This document shows positions 24,131-36,700 of a stretch of 64,000 bases of DNA, piece after piece. The first letter of the stretch is position 1, and each line of letters begins with the position of its first letter. A model generated the notes under the pieces. That model was given only the letters and a program-made list of their open reading frames with translations, searched no databases and was not told the DNA's origin. Origin of the DNA: Cyanophora paradoxa. Its lineage: Eukaryota; Glaucocystophyceae; Cyanophorales; Cyanophoraceae. Location: the NCBI GenBank assembly GCA_004431415.1, contig QPMI01000496.1:248001-312000 (forward strand). Direction: 5' to 3'. A program made the translations under genes and the position numbers.

Positions 24131-26915
24131 ATGGAGAGGCGCTGGGCGCCTCTGCTGCGGTCGGCGACGCTCCTGCTCGTGCTGGTACATCAGGCACACG
24201 CGAAGTACTGGGACATCGACCTCCCCACGGACGCGTGCTGGATCAGAAAAAGCTTCTTCTTCGACAAGGGCGGCAAACTCATCATCGAAGCAAGTGCGCG
24301 CCGCGGCGTCGCGCCCCATCTAGAGCGAGCTCGTCTCTCGCATCTGTGAACCGGCCTGGCGCTCATTCGGCATGTCCCCGCCTGCAGACATCGATGGGAT
24401 CACTCCCAGCCGCCAGTCAACGGTGTATTTGTGCCCGGCGTCCGTGTCGGGACAGTGGGAGCTGTGCACGAGCCGTGCGCTGCGCCGAGCGAAATTTCGC
24501 CTCGAGCTCGCCCGCCGCCGCCGCGGCTCATCGGCAGCCGCTCCGCAGCAACTGCGGACCTGCGGTCGTCGGCCTGCCGATCCCTGGAGCTCACGTCGAC
24601 GGGCACAGTGCGGGCCGAGTTTCCTGCCACGCGCGCGCAGCAGTACCATGGCGGCGCCAGTGCGCGGCGCCCCTCGCACGCCGCCACCTTCCCCGCCGCA
24701 CGGCCTCGCCGACCGCCCCCTCGCAGCCTTCGTCAATGCGGTCGGCTTGAGCGGCCAGATCAAATTCACGTTCCTCCAGCCGGACGGGACCCACCTGGGT
24801 ACCGACGAGAAGCCCGTCCTCCGCGCCGCCATGGGGTACGCGTACCCGTCCGACCGAGACGGGATCTCTCTTTCGATCCTCGCGCCGACTCTCCGCCCGC
24901 GCGCAGCGTCGCCGTCACGTGGGGGATCATGGCTGCCTTCTGGCTCGCTGCCATGGCCTTCCACCGCTGGCAGAGGCGATCCCTTACCCCCCTCCAGAAG
25001 CTCATCACTCTCGTACCCCTCCTCAAGGCTCGCCGCCGCTTCTTCCGCGCCGAACCCGCTTTCCGCCCCGCTGAGGCCGTACCCTCCAGGTCGTCAACGT
25101 CGCGCTGTTCCTCACTGCGAAGCGGGCGGAAGACGCGGACGGCTCCCCCCCGGAGGCCCGCCCCCTCCCCCCCCCCTCCCCGATCAGATTGGCCTTTTTA
25201 ACCCGTACCCCCCGCAGGCTGTCTACATCCCCTACCTCGCCATCGTCGTCGTCTACCGTACCCTCCTTATCGCCACGGTCCGCCCCCCGAGGGTACCCGG
25301 GCCCTTCCCGCCCTTCCTGACGTCCCCCCGCACGCAGGTCCTCCTCATCGCGATCGGGTGGTGCGTCACGCGCGCCAGCGGATCCCTCACAGGTGCTGCG
25401 CCCCCCCTCCCCCTCCCCCCCCACCCTCCTCTACCCCCCTCTAACCCTCTTTTAAAAGGGAACGAGAAGGGGATCGTGGTGGGCCTCGCGCTCTTCCACG
25501 CCGCCTCCTCCCTCTTCGACTACCTCACCACCTACGTCGAGTCCCTCGCCGACTCCGGCTGGCCCCCCCGCGTCCGCCCCGCCCGCCCCCCTCCCCCCCC
25601 TCTCCTCTGAACTGCCCTCCAGGTGGCGATCTTCCTCGTGGCCTGGTCCTACGTCCTCGCCATGTGGGTCGCCGCCTTCCGCTACGCCCGCGTCAACGTC
25701 CGCGCCCTCCGCTACCAGTGCGAGCTCATACGGTACCCCTCCCCGGCACCCATCCCTCCGCCCCGCCGTACCCCCCCTCCACCCTACCGACGCCTGCCTG
25801 CGTACAGGGACGCGGGGATCGAGCCGACGAGCACGCCGGCCTTCGCGAAGCTCACCATGTTCCGCTACTTCTGGGTCTTCGTCGCCGGTGCGCGCACGTA
25901 CCCCCGCACGGAATCGCCCGTACCCCCTCCAACCGCGCGTACCCCCGGCCCCCCAGTGTACTCGATCTGGGACGTCTTCTCGAGCTGGGCCTCCCTCTCC
26001 CTGCCCGCCGAGATTAACCTCTGGGGCTCCTACCTCCTCCGCCAGGTAACCCCCCCCCCGCCCTAAGGCGCCGTACCCCTCCTCACGTACCCCCCCCCCA
26101 CGCAGATCCCCGAGGCGCTCCTGGGCCTGGGTATCGGGTGCGCCCCCCGCGGAAGTCGTACCCCCCTCCCCTGAGCCCCCCCCGCAGGGTGCTCTTCCGG
26201 CCGCGCGAGTTCAGCCCGTACACGATCCTCACGACGGACCTCTCCGGCAACGTCGCCGTGACCCAGGTTCGAACCCGGGGCGCCCCACTTTCGAGCCCGG
26301 CGCCGAGGCGGCCGGCGCAGATGGCGGGGCGCCCGCTGGGGATGGACCCGCAGGCGGCGCGGGAGCTGGCGCGGTGGACGCCCGGCATGCCCCTGCCCGA
26401 GCTGCCGGCCTCGGCCTTCGTGCCGGGGGCGCCGCCCCCGCAGTACGCAGGTTCCCTCGTCATCCAGAACCCGGGGGAGGAGCACGGCCAGTCCCTCGCC
26501 CTCGCCGTACCCTGCTCGCCCCCCGTCCCGGGGGGTACGCCCACCCCCTCCACCGACGCGGACGCGGAGAAGGCGCACACGCAGGCGCAGTGGGCCCGCG
26601 AGATGCGCCCCGTGCAGGCGCGTACCCCCCCGCCCCCCGCCCGCCTACCCTTATCGAGGCCCGCGCTCGCAGGGCCCTTCGTTCGCGGGGCCGGGGCCCT
26701 CGCGGCTGTACGACGAGGAGGACGTGGAGGAGGGGGAGGGGAGGGAGCCCGAGGCCCGGCCCCTCGCGCCGGCGCCGGCGGGGCCCTCGGGCGGGGCGGC
26801 CGGCCCCGCCCCCGCCCCGGGGCCCGCCCCCGGGAACGCCTCGTCGCCCCCCCAGAGGAGGCGGCGCGAGAACGAGGGGGAGGAGCTCTCCGAGCGCGAC
26901 TCGCTCGTCATATGA
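24131..26915 (+). CDS. Signal-peptide, seven-transmembrane protein resembling the GOST / lung-7TM-receptor family
   Basis: Starts MERRWAPLLRSATLLLVLVH, a clear signal peptide ending near HAKYWD. An extracellular domain follows in several exons (DIDLPTDACWIRKSFFFDKG; TVYLCPASVSGQWELC; LSGQIKFTFLQPDGTHLGT). Then come hydrophobic segments: VAVTWGIMAAFWLAAMAF (24910), VVNVALFLTAKR (25090), VYIPYLAIVVVYRTLLIATV (25220), VLLIAIGWCVTRASG (25340), GIVVGLALFHAASSLFDYLT (25475), VAIFLVAWSYVLAMWVAAF (25622), MFRYFWVFVAG (25858) and IWDVFSSWASLSLPAEINLW (25965). The tail is cytosolic, acidic and Pro-rich, ending RENEGEELSERDSLVI. A signal peptide plus ectodomain plus seven helices is the plan of Golgi-dynamics (GOLD)-domain seven-helix proteins (GPR107/TMEM87/TMEM145). 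The assignment is by topology, not by a recognised signature. Introns begin GTACCCC or GTGCGCG and end CAG. Confidence 0.5.
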
Positions 26916-26924
26916 TGCGCCCGC

Positions 26925-26955
<31 letters not shown>

Positions 26956-27488
26956 GCTCCGGCGAGCGTTCTGTAGCTACAGCTAGCTAGCTAGCTTTAG
27001 GCGCAGATTACGTAGCTTATGTACATGTCGCCCAAACCAGTGGGACCCTAAATGTCGGCTTCTGTGCCCGGTGCGCCCGGGCGCGCTTCTCGAGCTTGCC
27101 AGCTGCAGCCAGCAGCGCGAGCCCTGCAGCTAAGCCAGGGCCGAGCTCGAGCGCTCGAGTCGAAGTCGACGTCGACGACGCGTACGGGGACGGTACGGCC
27201 CCGCCCGCGCGCATGCGCAGCTGCGATGCGCATGCCAAGGCTGCTTGAGCTTTCGCCCGCAGCCGTCCCGCTCCTCCCCCCCTATGGCGTAAGTCGCGGG
27301 TTGACACCAGCTTCAGATTTCGCCATCGATCTGAGACTCTAGCGGCCGGCTAGCAGCTCATCACTCGCTTCGGCGCCGGAATTCGAAACTCGATCAAGCG
27401 CAGCCGCCGCCGCCAGCAGCGCTCGAGCGAATCTGCGTCCAGCCCCGCCCGTACGCCCTCGTCCCGTTCACCACATCCGATCGTCACC
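26916..27488. other. Intergenic region, GC-rich
   Basis: Contains GCTAGCTAGCT runs (26975-27000), paired CTCGAGCGCTCGAG and GTCGACGTCGAC palindromes (27145-27185), and no supported gene. Confidence 0.3.
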
Positions 27489-29086
27489 ATGGTCTGCTGG
27501 TCGGCTGTCGCTAAGACGGTGCGCTCTCGTGGCCGGATGTCCTCGACGCTCTCCCGGACCGGAGTCCGCGCCGCGATCGGCCCGCGGCGGGTCTAGGCTC
27601 CCGGCCCTCTAGACCCGCCTTGCTTCCACGTATGCATTTCGCCGCGTCGATCGTACGCGCTTGCCGCCTCCCGCCGATGGCCGCCGCCGCGCCCGCCGCG
27701 CCGCCGCCGCGCCCGCCGCCATCTAGGCCTCGGCCCGGCCAGCCCTCCCACGACCCGCTCCCGGCCAGATGCGTACACGATCGATTCGGCGCGTACGCGG
27801 GGGTTCTTTAGTCCCCAAGGGCGCCCGCCACGGCGTCAGATCCTGAACAGCCTCTGTTTAGATTTAGATCTCCACCCGACGCCGTCCTCACGGGCGAATT
27901 CGATCGCAGTACGGCACGTTCGTCGTCGCTAACTGGGCATCCAACTTCCTCGTAAGCCCCTCTCCTCTCTCTTTCCGCACCAACGCCCCCGGCGGCCGCC
28001 GCGCTCGCTAACCGCCCGCGCCCTCCTCAGCTGCACCCGACCCAGAAGCTCGACTATGGCTTCGCGAACCGCCTCATCGGCCGCCCCGTCGACAACGAGT
28101 TGTGCGCACGCTCCGGGCCCGCTCTGCGCTCGAACTCGCCCCGGTCGCCCGCCCGCCCGCTCACCGCCCCGGCCGGCAGCTGGGGCACCAAGTCGCAGCA
28201 CATTCTGGCGATCGCCGCGCCCCTCGCCGTCATCGACCACCTCAGCATCGACCTCTGTGCGCGCCCCGCGCCTCCTCGCACCCGCCACGCCCCCGCTGAC
28301 CCGGGCGCGCCCGCGTCCGCAGGGCAGAAGAAGCTGCTGCCGGCGATGGGCATCAAGGCGCCCTTCTCCTTCGCCGGCACCCCCGGCCCCTTCATCATCC
28401 ACCTGATCACGTGCGCCCCGTCTGAAGCTCGAGCCTCGCCCGCATCCGAACCCGAATCTCTGCCTCCTGCCCACGCCAACCAACGCTGACCGCTTCTCTC
28501 TCGCCAGCTTCGCGTACGGCGGCATCATGGCGTACGTCGCGTGGGACTCTGCCTTCAACCCCAAGCACGAGGGCAAGCGCTGGGAGGCCTTCTCCTCCAA
28601 GGCGTACCCCGAGCTCCGCGGTGCCGCCCCGCCCGACCCGACCCGATCCGATCCGCGTACCCCCCGGTCCGCTCACCTCGAGGGGGGTACAGGCTGCTGG
28701 ACGATGCCCCTGCTCCCCATCTTCGGCTCCGTGACGTCGCACCTCCTGGGAGGCGCCGCCGTCGGCCACGGTGCGACGAATGCTTGAATGTCAATTGATG
28801 TTCGGATCCGGAGCAGTGGGCTGATGCTCGGTGATTCTCGCAGGCACCCCCGCGGGCCTCATTCCCCCCACCCTCGCCTTCGCGATGGTCAAGGGCTGGG
28901 GCATGACCGACTGGGGTACGCCCTCTTTTGCGAGCGGGGTACGCGATTCGGCCGCGGGGCGCTGACGCGTCGCGCCCCCTTCGTGCCTCAGGCGACATCA
29001 CCCTCACGCCCTTCGAGCGCAAGCTCAACGGCCTGGACAAGCCCTGCGAGGACTGCAAGACCGCCGGCAAGGCCCCGGCGGCCTGA
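27489..29086 (+). CDS. Unrecognised hydrophobic protein with several membrane-like segments
   Basis: I do not recognise the family. Spliced exons read: start MVCWSAVAKT (a possible targeting presequence; the link to the next exon at about 27911 across a long intron is uncertain), YGTFVVANWASNFL, LHPTQKLDYGFANRLIGRPV, TKSQHILAIAAPLAVIDHLS, KKLLPAMGIKAPFSFAGTPG with PFIIHLIT, FAYGGIMAYVAWDSAFNP, TMPLLPIFGSVTSHLLGGAA, GTPAGLIPPTLAFAMVKGWG, and a hydrophilic C-terminus FERKLNGLDKPCEDCKTAGK with a CxxC pair. Donors are GTAAGC, GTGCGC and GTGCCG; acceptors CAG. Three or four hydrophobic stretches suggest a membrane protein of perhaps 260-300 residues. Reading frames join cleanly across each intron, which is the main support for its being real. 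Confidence 0.6.
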
Positions 29087-30748
29087 GCTCAAGCCCGCGC
29101 CGGACTCTTTTTCAAGCCTGAAGCTTAAGCTTCGTCAAGCTTGCACTGCATGTAACACTTATATTTTCCGCGGGTCTTGGGTGGGGTTCTCGTAGTACTG
29201 TGTAGCTGGTCCTGTTCTGATGTTCTTAGCTGTAGCTTCTTCCCCGGGGCGGCTTCGCCGAGAGTAGAGCCGCGGCCGATATAATACTCCCTAGATTAAT
29301 GTTCATGATGTACCGTTTTTGCTCTTGCTCCGACGCTCTCGATGATCGAGATGATCATGTAATCTTGTGGCGTTCACGCTCATGTGCACGTGCGTGTAAA
29401 CGTACGTGTGCGTCTTTTTAAATTAATATAAATGAATGAAATTCGATCAAATCCGGCCACGGCACGGTGTCACAGTGTGCATGCATATGCGCATGCGCAT
29501 TCGCACGTGGCACTCAGTGTACAATCGCAACATGCATATGTGCAGAGCTTTTTTTTTCAAAAAGCCCACCCGGGCAATGTTCGTATTAAAATGACAACAA
29601 TAACCGCCCCGTCATAGAAGGTTTGACTGGGGGGGCACCGTCCGACTGCTCTACCTGCTCTGCGGCATAGAGGGGAGACGTCGTGCTACCCTGCCCTAGC
29701 TAGTTGCGAGCTGTGGGGAAGGAGCGAGGTGGAGTCGGATTGAGACCGTGGCCCTGCGGGAGGGGGGGGGGGGGGGGGGGGAGGGCTCTTTCTGCCGGGT
29801 GGGACGGAGGGGAAGTTGGGGAAAAGAAATGCATTTCGGAGAGAGAGAAGCTAGCGGCCCGAGCGCTACCGCTATCTGCTTATAATTAGCTTATAGCACT
29901 AGAGCTTGCTGCCTGGTAGAAAGGGAAAGGGGGTCTCGGGGGAATTAAAGCTAACTGCCACGGCCCGAGTGCCGCCGTCAGCTGCCTAGTTTCAGCACTA
30001 AGGCCGGCTGCCTAGTTCCGCACTAGACTCAGCGTCCGGAGGGAGCCGGGTCTCTACGCCGCGGCCGCGTCGTCCGCGGCGGTCGCCGCGATCGCCTGGA
30101 GGGCGGGGAAGTTGGCGATGGCGGCGGGGTTGCGCTCGAGGAGCGCGATGAGCCGCGCCGCGGCATATGTGCAGAGCTATGGCGCCGCCGCGCGCCGGGC
30201 GCCGGCTAGCACTGGCCGGCGTGCACCTTCTAGATCTACATATCGATATCTTCAAGGCTTTCTATTCCCAGGCATCGCCCGCGAGCTCCGAGGCTCGAGT
30301 GATCATGCCATGATAAGCACCATGGCCATGCACATGATGTATGATGTATCGATCAGGAAACGTTCACTGCGGCACGTAAAGCACAACGTTATCTTCGGGT
30401 CGCATTGATGTTAAGCCGTAAAATTTGTAAGAAAGGGGGGGGTCGATTGCAGCTCGCAATCGCTTCTATCTAGATTTCGCGAGGTTCTTGGAACAGCGAA
30501 ATCAAACAGCTGGTACTTCGCGAAGCTGCATGTTCGTAACCGCTACAAAAGAAAAGATTCTTGATAATCGTTACTGGCTGCTATAGTTGTTGTTACAGAA
30601 AGTACGGGGAAGTATTCGAGAGTCGCTGGCGTGTACTGGATGATCGGAATCGATGGCGTGCTGCGTGTTGCTGACTCGACGACGACGATGTCGACGTGGG
30701 CGGGCGGCGGAGGGCCCCCGCCGGCCGGCCGGCCGGCCGGCCGGGCCC
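29087..30748. other. Intergenic region with a possible stray 3' exon and a poly-G tract
   Basis: Mostly non-coding. A run of 20 G lies at 29762-29781. The phrase GCTGCCTAGTT followed by CAGCACTA or CGCACTA occurs twice (29981 and 30009). On the minus strand 30055-30165 reads ERNPAAIANFPALQAIAATA and ends in DDAAAA and a stop, which has the look of a terminal exon or gene fragment, but no upstream exon could be attached. Confidence 0.35.
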
Positions 30749-33700
30749 TCAGTGGGAGGCGGCGAGGACGCGAGCGCCGAGCTGGGAGAGGAGCAGCCGG
30801 GCGGCCGGGGGCAGCGCCTGGTGCACCTTCGCCTCGATGCGCAGCGCGCGCGCCGCGAGGCGCGGGCGCGACGCCCACAGCAGCCGCGCCTGCCCGAGCC
30901 TCGGACCCGACCGCGAGGGGGGGGTGCGGGGAGGGCGGGCGCACCTCGGCCTTGCGGGAGATGTGCGTGACGTAGGTGGGGGCGGCCCCCGGCGCGCCCC
31001 CGCTCCAGGACGTGTCCTGCACGCCCCCTAAGCCTCGAGCAGGGGAGGGCGGGGCCGGGGCCGGGGTGCGCACGCCGGGCTCGCCGTTGGGCCCGGGGGC
31101 CTCGACGCCGAGCTCCTCGGCGGCCACCGACTGCACCTGATGCTCCACCACCTCCACCTGCACGCCGGGCGCGGCAGAGGAGGCCCAAAGCACTTAAGGT
31201 CGAGCCAAGGGCCGGCCGGCTGGGCTGCCCGCGGGCGGGGCGGGGCGCACGGAGTAGCAGCGGACGGATCCGTCCTCGCAGCCGGCGGCGAGCAGGCCCC
31301 GCTTCGGCGCCTGCGCGAGCCCGCCCCCCGCCTCCTGCTGCGCCTGCTTGGCGCCCGCCTGCTCCTCGGCGTGCAGGATGAACGAAATGGCGTTGACGGG
31401 GCCCGCCGCGTCCGTCTGCGCGCGCGGGCGGGCCGAGTCAGCGGGGCCGGGCCGGGGCGGGGCGGGGCGGGCGGGGCGGGGCCGCGCCTCGCAGAGGTCG
31501 TTGCCGTCGTCGGCGTTCCAGAGGCGCAGCGTCCGGTCCCCGCTCCCCTGCGCCCCCCGGCCACGCCAAGCACGTCAGCCGGTTCTTAAGCTTAGATCTT
31601 CGGGCGGGCGCACGGAGGCGAGGACGTCGCCGGCGAGGGAGAGGGCGTTGACGGGGCCCGTGTGCCCGTCCATCCGCTGCGCCTCCGGCGCCCCCGCGCC
31701 CGCGCCCCCGCCCTTCTTCTTCAGGATCTGCGGGTGGCGAGGTTGTTCGGTTCGGCACCGCTGGCCGGGCGGGCGCGCCGGCCCCGCCCCGCTTCGCGGC
31801 GCGCACCTTGGAGGCGAAGTCGACCTCCCAGGCCCGCACCGACTCGTCCGCCGCCGCCGCCCACGCGTACCGCCCTGCGCTCAGATCGAAGGCAGATCGT
31901 CTAGAGCCGTCTAAGGAGCCGCACCGTCGTCGGAAAAGGCGACGGCCTTGACGGCGCCCGTGGGGCCCTTCATCGGCACCGCCTCCCCGCTCGCCCCGTC
32001 CCACGCCCGCACGATCTTGTCCTGCCCGGCCGGCCCTCAGCGGGGGAGGGGGGCCGGAGCGGAGGAGGCGCGCCTGGCAGCCCGAGAGGACGCAGAAGGG
32101 GGCCCCCGGGGGCGGCCACGACCCGGCCTCTGCGCGCGCGGCCGGGCGCTCGGGATCGAACGAACGAACGAACGGACGAGCGCGGGGGGCGCGTGTGCGC
32201 GGCGCGGCGGGGCGGACCGGCGGCGGGGGCGGCGGGGAAGGAGCCGACGAAGACGGCGGTGACCCAGCCGTCGTGCCCCGCGAAGGTCCGCAGCGGCGCG
32301 TGGTCCGGCACCGACCTGCGCTCAGCTCAGCCCGGCGCGCGCGCGCTCGGGCCGTGTCTCCGGCTTGCGCGGTCTGCCGCGCGCACCAGACGCGGACGGT
32401 CTTGTCGGTGGAGCCCGAGGCGAGCAGGGTGCCGTCCCGCGACACGTGGATGCACCTGGCGCACGCGCGGTGCGGCCCGTCAGACGCGTCTTCCAGGCCT
32501 TCATTCGTGGGGCGCACCAGACGGCGCCCTCGTGGCCCTCGAGGCGGGCCGCCTCCTCCCCCGTCGCCAGGTCCCACCGCCTGCGCCCGCAGCCCCAATG
32601 TAAGAGGCGGTGAGGGGCGGTGAGAAACGGGGGGCGGGGGGGCCGACCGGATGGTCTTGTCGTCGCTGCAGCTGTAGAGGGCGGTCGAGGCGCCGGCCGG
32701 CGAGGGCGGCATGAGCGAGACGCCCCGCACGGCGTCCCCGTGGCCCGCCAGCGTCCGGTAGAGCCGCCCCGCCTCCGCCAGGTACACCTGCCCCCGGCTC
32801 GAATCCGAGCTGGGAAGAATCCGAGCTGGGAGGGGCGTACCCGGACGAGGCCGTCCTCGGCGCCGCTGGCGACGACGCCCCCGCGCACGTCGACGCAGCG
32901 CGTCGGGTCGTCCACCGGCGGCGGCACGTTCGGCCCTGCCCAGCCCCGCCCCGCCGAAGTCAGGCATTGCCCGTACGCACAAAGCCAAGCGAGCGGGCAA
33001 GCGGGCGAGCGACGGACCGCGTCGGACGAGGAGGGTGCGGGTCGGGTAGACTCGCGCCGTCCAGTCAGACGAGCAAGTCGCCACGTACACTGCGCCGGCG
33101 AGGGCGGCCGGAGATCAGATTCTCTAGTCTCTCTTATGACGCTTTTCTGCTCTGGCGCACGGCCGTCGGGGGAGATGTCGACTGCGAAGACGCGGTCCTC
33201 GTGGGGCGGGGTGACCCCCAGCTCCTCCCCCGTCCCCAGGTCCCACAGCCGCCCGCGCTTCTCGTCCGTCGCTGCCGCCTCGACCCGTGAGGCCGGGGTA
33301 GGATGGAGAAGGGGAGGGGCGGGGCGGGCGGCACCGGTGGCGAGGAGGCGGCCGTCGGCGGAGATGCGGACGGCGGCGACGGCGCGCGTGTGCCCGCGGA
33401 TCACCCGCACGCTCTCCCCCGTCCTCGCGTCCCACACCCGCACCTGCGCCCGCGCGCTCAGCCAAGCTGGGGCTCGTCCGGCTAGGCTAAGCGTGGGCGG
33501 GGCGCACGGTCTTGTCGACGGAGCCGGAGACGAGGCGGGCGCCGTCCGGCGAGAAGCAGACGCAGTTCACCCCCGACTTGTGGCCCTGCGCGCGCCCGCG
33601 CGCCTCGGCGGGGTCCCAGGCGGGGGGCGGGGGGCGGGGGTGGAGGGAGCGGACCTTGAGGGTGGCCCGGCACTCCCCCGTCTTGGCGTCCCACAGCTGC

Positions 33701-36700
33701 CGGCCCGGGGCCCCGTCAGCTCAGCCCTAGCGAGCCGCGGGGCCCGCAGGGCGGGGAGAGGAGGCGGCTGAAGGCTGCTCTGCCCGAGTTCATTCTCAAG
33801 CGCGGAGGAGGAGGAGGAGCAGAACAGGCCCGAGACTCCTCCGCTCGAGCCGCCGCTACGCCCCCTACGAACGATCCCGTTCGATTCACCCACCTTGACG
33901 GTGCCGTCGGCGGAGGCGGTGGCGGCGGCGGCGGCGTCGGGCGACAGGGCGACGCCCCACACCGCGTCCGAGTGGCCCGTCAGCACCTGCGGGGGCGCGC
34001 CGGGGCGTGAGGTCCGAGAATGGAAGGGGCGAATCGAGCTGAGCCTAAGGCCGGGGCGCCCCCAGCGCACGGCGAGGGCGGCGCCGGTGTCGGCGTCCCA
34101 GAGGCGCCCCGTCCCGTCGTCCGCCCCCGAGACCGCCAGCCGCCCGTCCCCAGACACCGCAACGCTGCGAGCCGGCGGCGCGGCGCGTCAGCGGCGGGGG
34201 CGGGGGAGCGGGGCGGGGCGGGGCAGGGCGGGGCGGACCTGTTGACGGTGCCGTCGTGGCCCTCCATCTTGAACTCCTCCACCCCGCCCTTGATCCGCCT
34301 TCGCGAAGTCAAGGCGCGGCAAGCTGGCTCGCGGAGGGGGCCGCACCAGACGCGGACGGTGCGGTCCTGGCCGCCCGTGACGGCGCGCCCCGCGGCGGCC
34401 GCAATGTCCACCGCCCGGATCCCCGCCGTGTGGCCCTGCGCGCCGCGCGGCCCGCTTTGAGCTTCCCGCCCGCTCGGAGGCGGGGGGCCGAGCCCGCTCG
34501 CTACGCGCTCGGCTTCAAGGGCTTCCATGCAGCCAGGCGGGCCGGACCGGCCTCTAGGTGCGGCGGCGCGAGCTCGTGCCCGCGCCCGCGGGCGGCCCCT
34601 AGGGACGGCCGGGGCCCGCCCCTCCCTCTAGCGCCACGCCGAGCGCGGCGCTTCGTTCTTCGTTCGCACCTTGAGGACCTCGGCGGGGGTGTCGCCCAGG
34701 CCGCCGCCCACCTCCCAGACGCGGACGAGCCTGAGGGAAAGAGGCGGCTCCTGAGCAGGCGAGGGGGGGGCTCCGGAGGCGGGAGTTCGCACCGGTCGTC
34801 GCAGCCGGTGGCGACGTGGCGCCCGTCCGGCGTGAAGCGCACGCAGCGCACGAAGTAGGGATGCGGGTGCGCCGGGTCCCTGCCGCGAGCGAGGTGAGCA
34901 GAAGCTGAGCCGCGGAGCGGGCCGCGTCGGATGGCCGCCCGCACCCGCCGAGGTCGACGCCCTCGAGGCGGGTGGCCCCCGAGAGGAGCGAGTCGCCCAG
35001 GCACGCCCCCTGCGAGCGAGGTCAGCGGAGCTAGCCGGCGGGGCGGCGGGGGCGGGGGGCGGGCCTGGAGGCGGGCGCCGCGGAGGTCGACGTCGGCGAG
35101 GGTGCTCCCGTCCATCGCCGCCCCCCGCAGGTCCGCGCTCTGCGGGCGGCCGGGCGCGTCGGCCCTTTCTTTCTTCCAAGCCCGTGGACCCCTTCCTCCC
35201 CAAGGCAGGCACCTGGAGGGATGCGCCCTGGAGGGAGCGGGGCAGGGGCGCCCCGCCGGCCGCCAGCGCCGACGCCGCGTGCGACTGCCCGCGCGGGTCC
35301 GCCCCGGCCTCCCGCAGCGCCGCCTCCAGCGCCGCCCTGCGCGGCCGGCCCGGCTCAGCTTAGTTCAGACGAGCCTGAGTTGGGCGGGCGGCCGGGGGCA
35401 CCGGAGGGCGGGTCGAAGGCGACGTAGTCGCCCAGGAAGGCCCGCACGGCGGGGTCCAGGGCGGCTCGCCCAGCGCCGCCGCCAGCGCCGCCGCCGGCGA
35501 GGCCGCCGAGCGCGCCGCGACGGCCGCCGCGTCCGCCGCGCGGTGCGCCGCCCACGAGGCGTGCGAGTAGGCCGGGTGCCGCGCCGTGCCCTTCTGCGCC
35601 TCCGCCGCCAGCGCGTAGACGCGGGCGCGGGTGGCGGGGCCGGGAGGCCGCCGGGGAGGCCGGCGCGGGCGGAGGCGGGGGCCTCGAGGGCCGGGAGGGC
35701 GTCCAGGGCGATGCGGTGGAGCAGGGGCGACTCGGAAAGGAAGGCGGAGAGGCCCGGGCACGCCCGCTCGGCGCGCGCCGAGAGCGCCGGGTCCACGCTG
35801 GGCGGCAGCAGCAGCAGCTCGGCGTCGCAGGGGCGGGGCCGCCGCAGCCGGCCGCGCCGGCCGGCGTCCCCGAGAGCCGCGCGTGCACGAACCGCGCGCC
35901 CTGAAGCCGCCGCGTGAGACGGAGCGAAAGTTTAGAGGGGGCGAGGGGGCTCAGGAGACGGGGGCTCAGAAGGAGAAAGGGCCTAGAAGCCGCCCTGGAG
36001 GGGCGGGGGGGAGGGCGGCCCCACCTCGCGCTCCGCCTCCGCCGCGAGGGGCGCCGGCGGCACGAGCCGGCGCGCCGCGGCCACCGACGCCTCCCGCGCG
36101 TCCCGCGCGCCCGCGTCGTCCTCGTCCTCGTCCCTGGCCGGCCCGCGGGGGGCGAGGGTGAGCCGGGGGGGGAGCGGGCGTGCAGGAAAGCCGGGCCGGC
36201 GCGGCGGCGTCGATGGCGCACCCCGAGTCGTCGATGAAGTAGATGCGGGGCTCCGAGGAGCCGGCGGCGGGGGCGGCCGGCGGGTCCGTCGGGCGAGACT
36301 CGCCCTCCGCGGGGCGGGAGGACGGGATCCAGACGGGCACGGCCCCGCCCGGCTGGTACGCCTCCCAAAGGCGGCGGTACAGCCTGCGTGGCGGGGAGGG
36401 GGGTACGAATCAACGCGCGGGCCGTCGAGCGGGGGGTACACCGTCTGGCCGCGCGCACCAGAGGAGGGAGGCGGTCTTGCCGCTGCCGCGTACCCCCGAG
36501 AGGCGGAGGGAGCGAGCGGCCCCCGCGGCGAACGCCTCCAGAGCCTCCTTGACGTCAACGGCGTCGTTCCTGCCCGCGATTCTTGAGCGCAGGAATCAGC
36601 GATGGGGCAATGGGCCGCACCCTGCGAGGTCGCGCGTGCAGCGGAGCGGCAGCGTCGGCTCCGGCGGGAGCGCCGCCGCGAAGGCATCGGAGAGGACGCG

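Noticed and set aside
35631-36161. Plus-strand Gly/Arg/Pro-rich frames opposite the STAND gene
   Set aside because: Low-complexity shadows. The minus strand carries the P-loop, Walker-B-like and repeat motifs.
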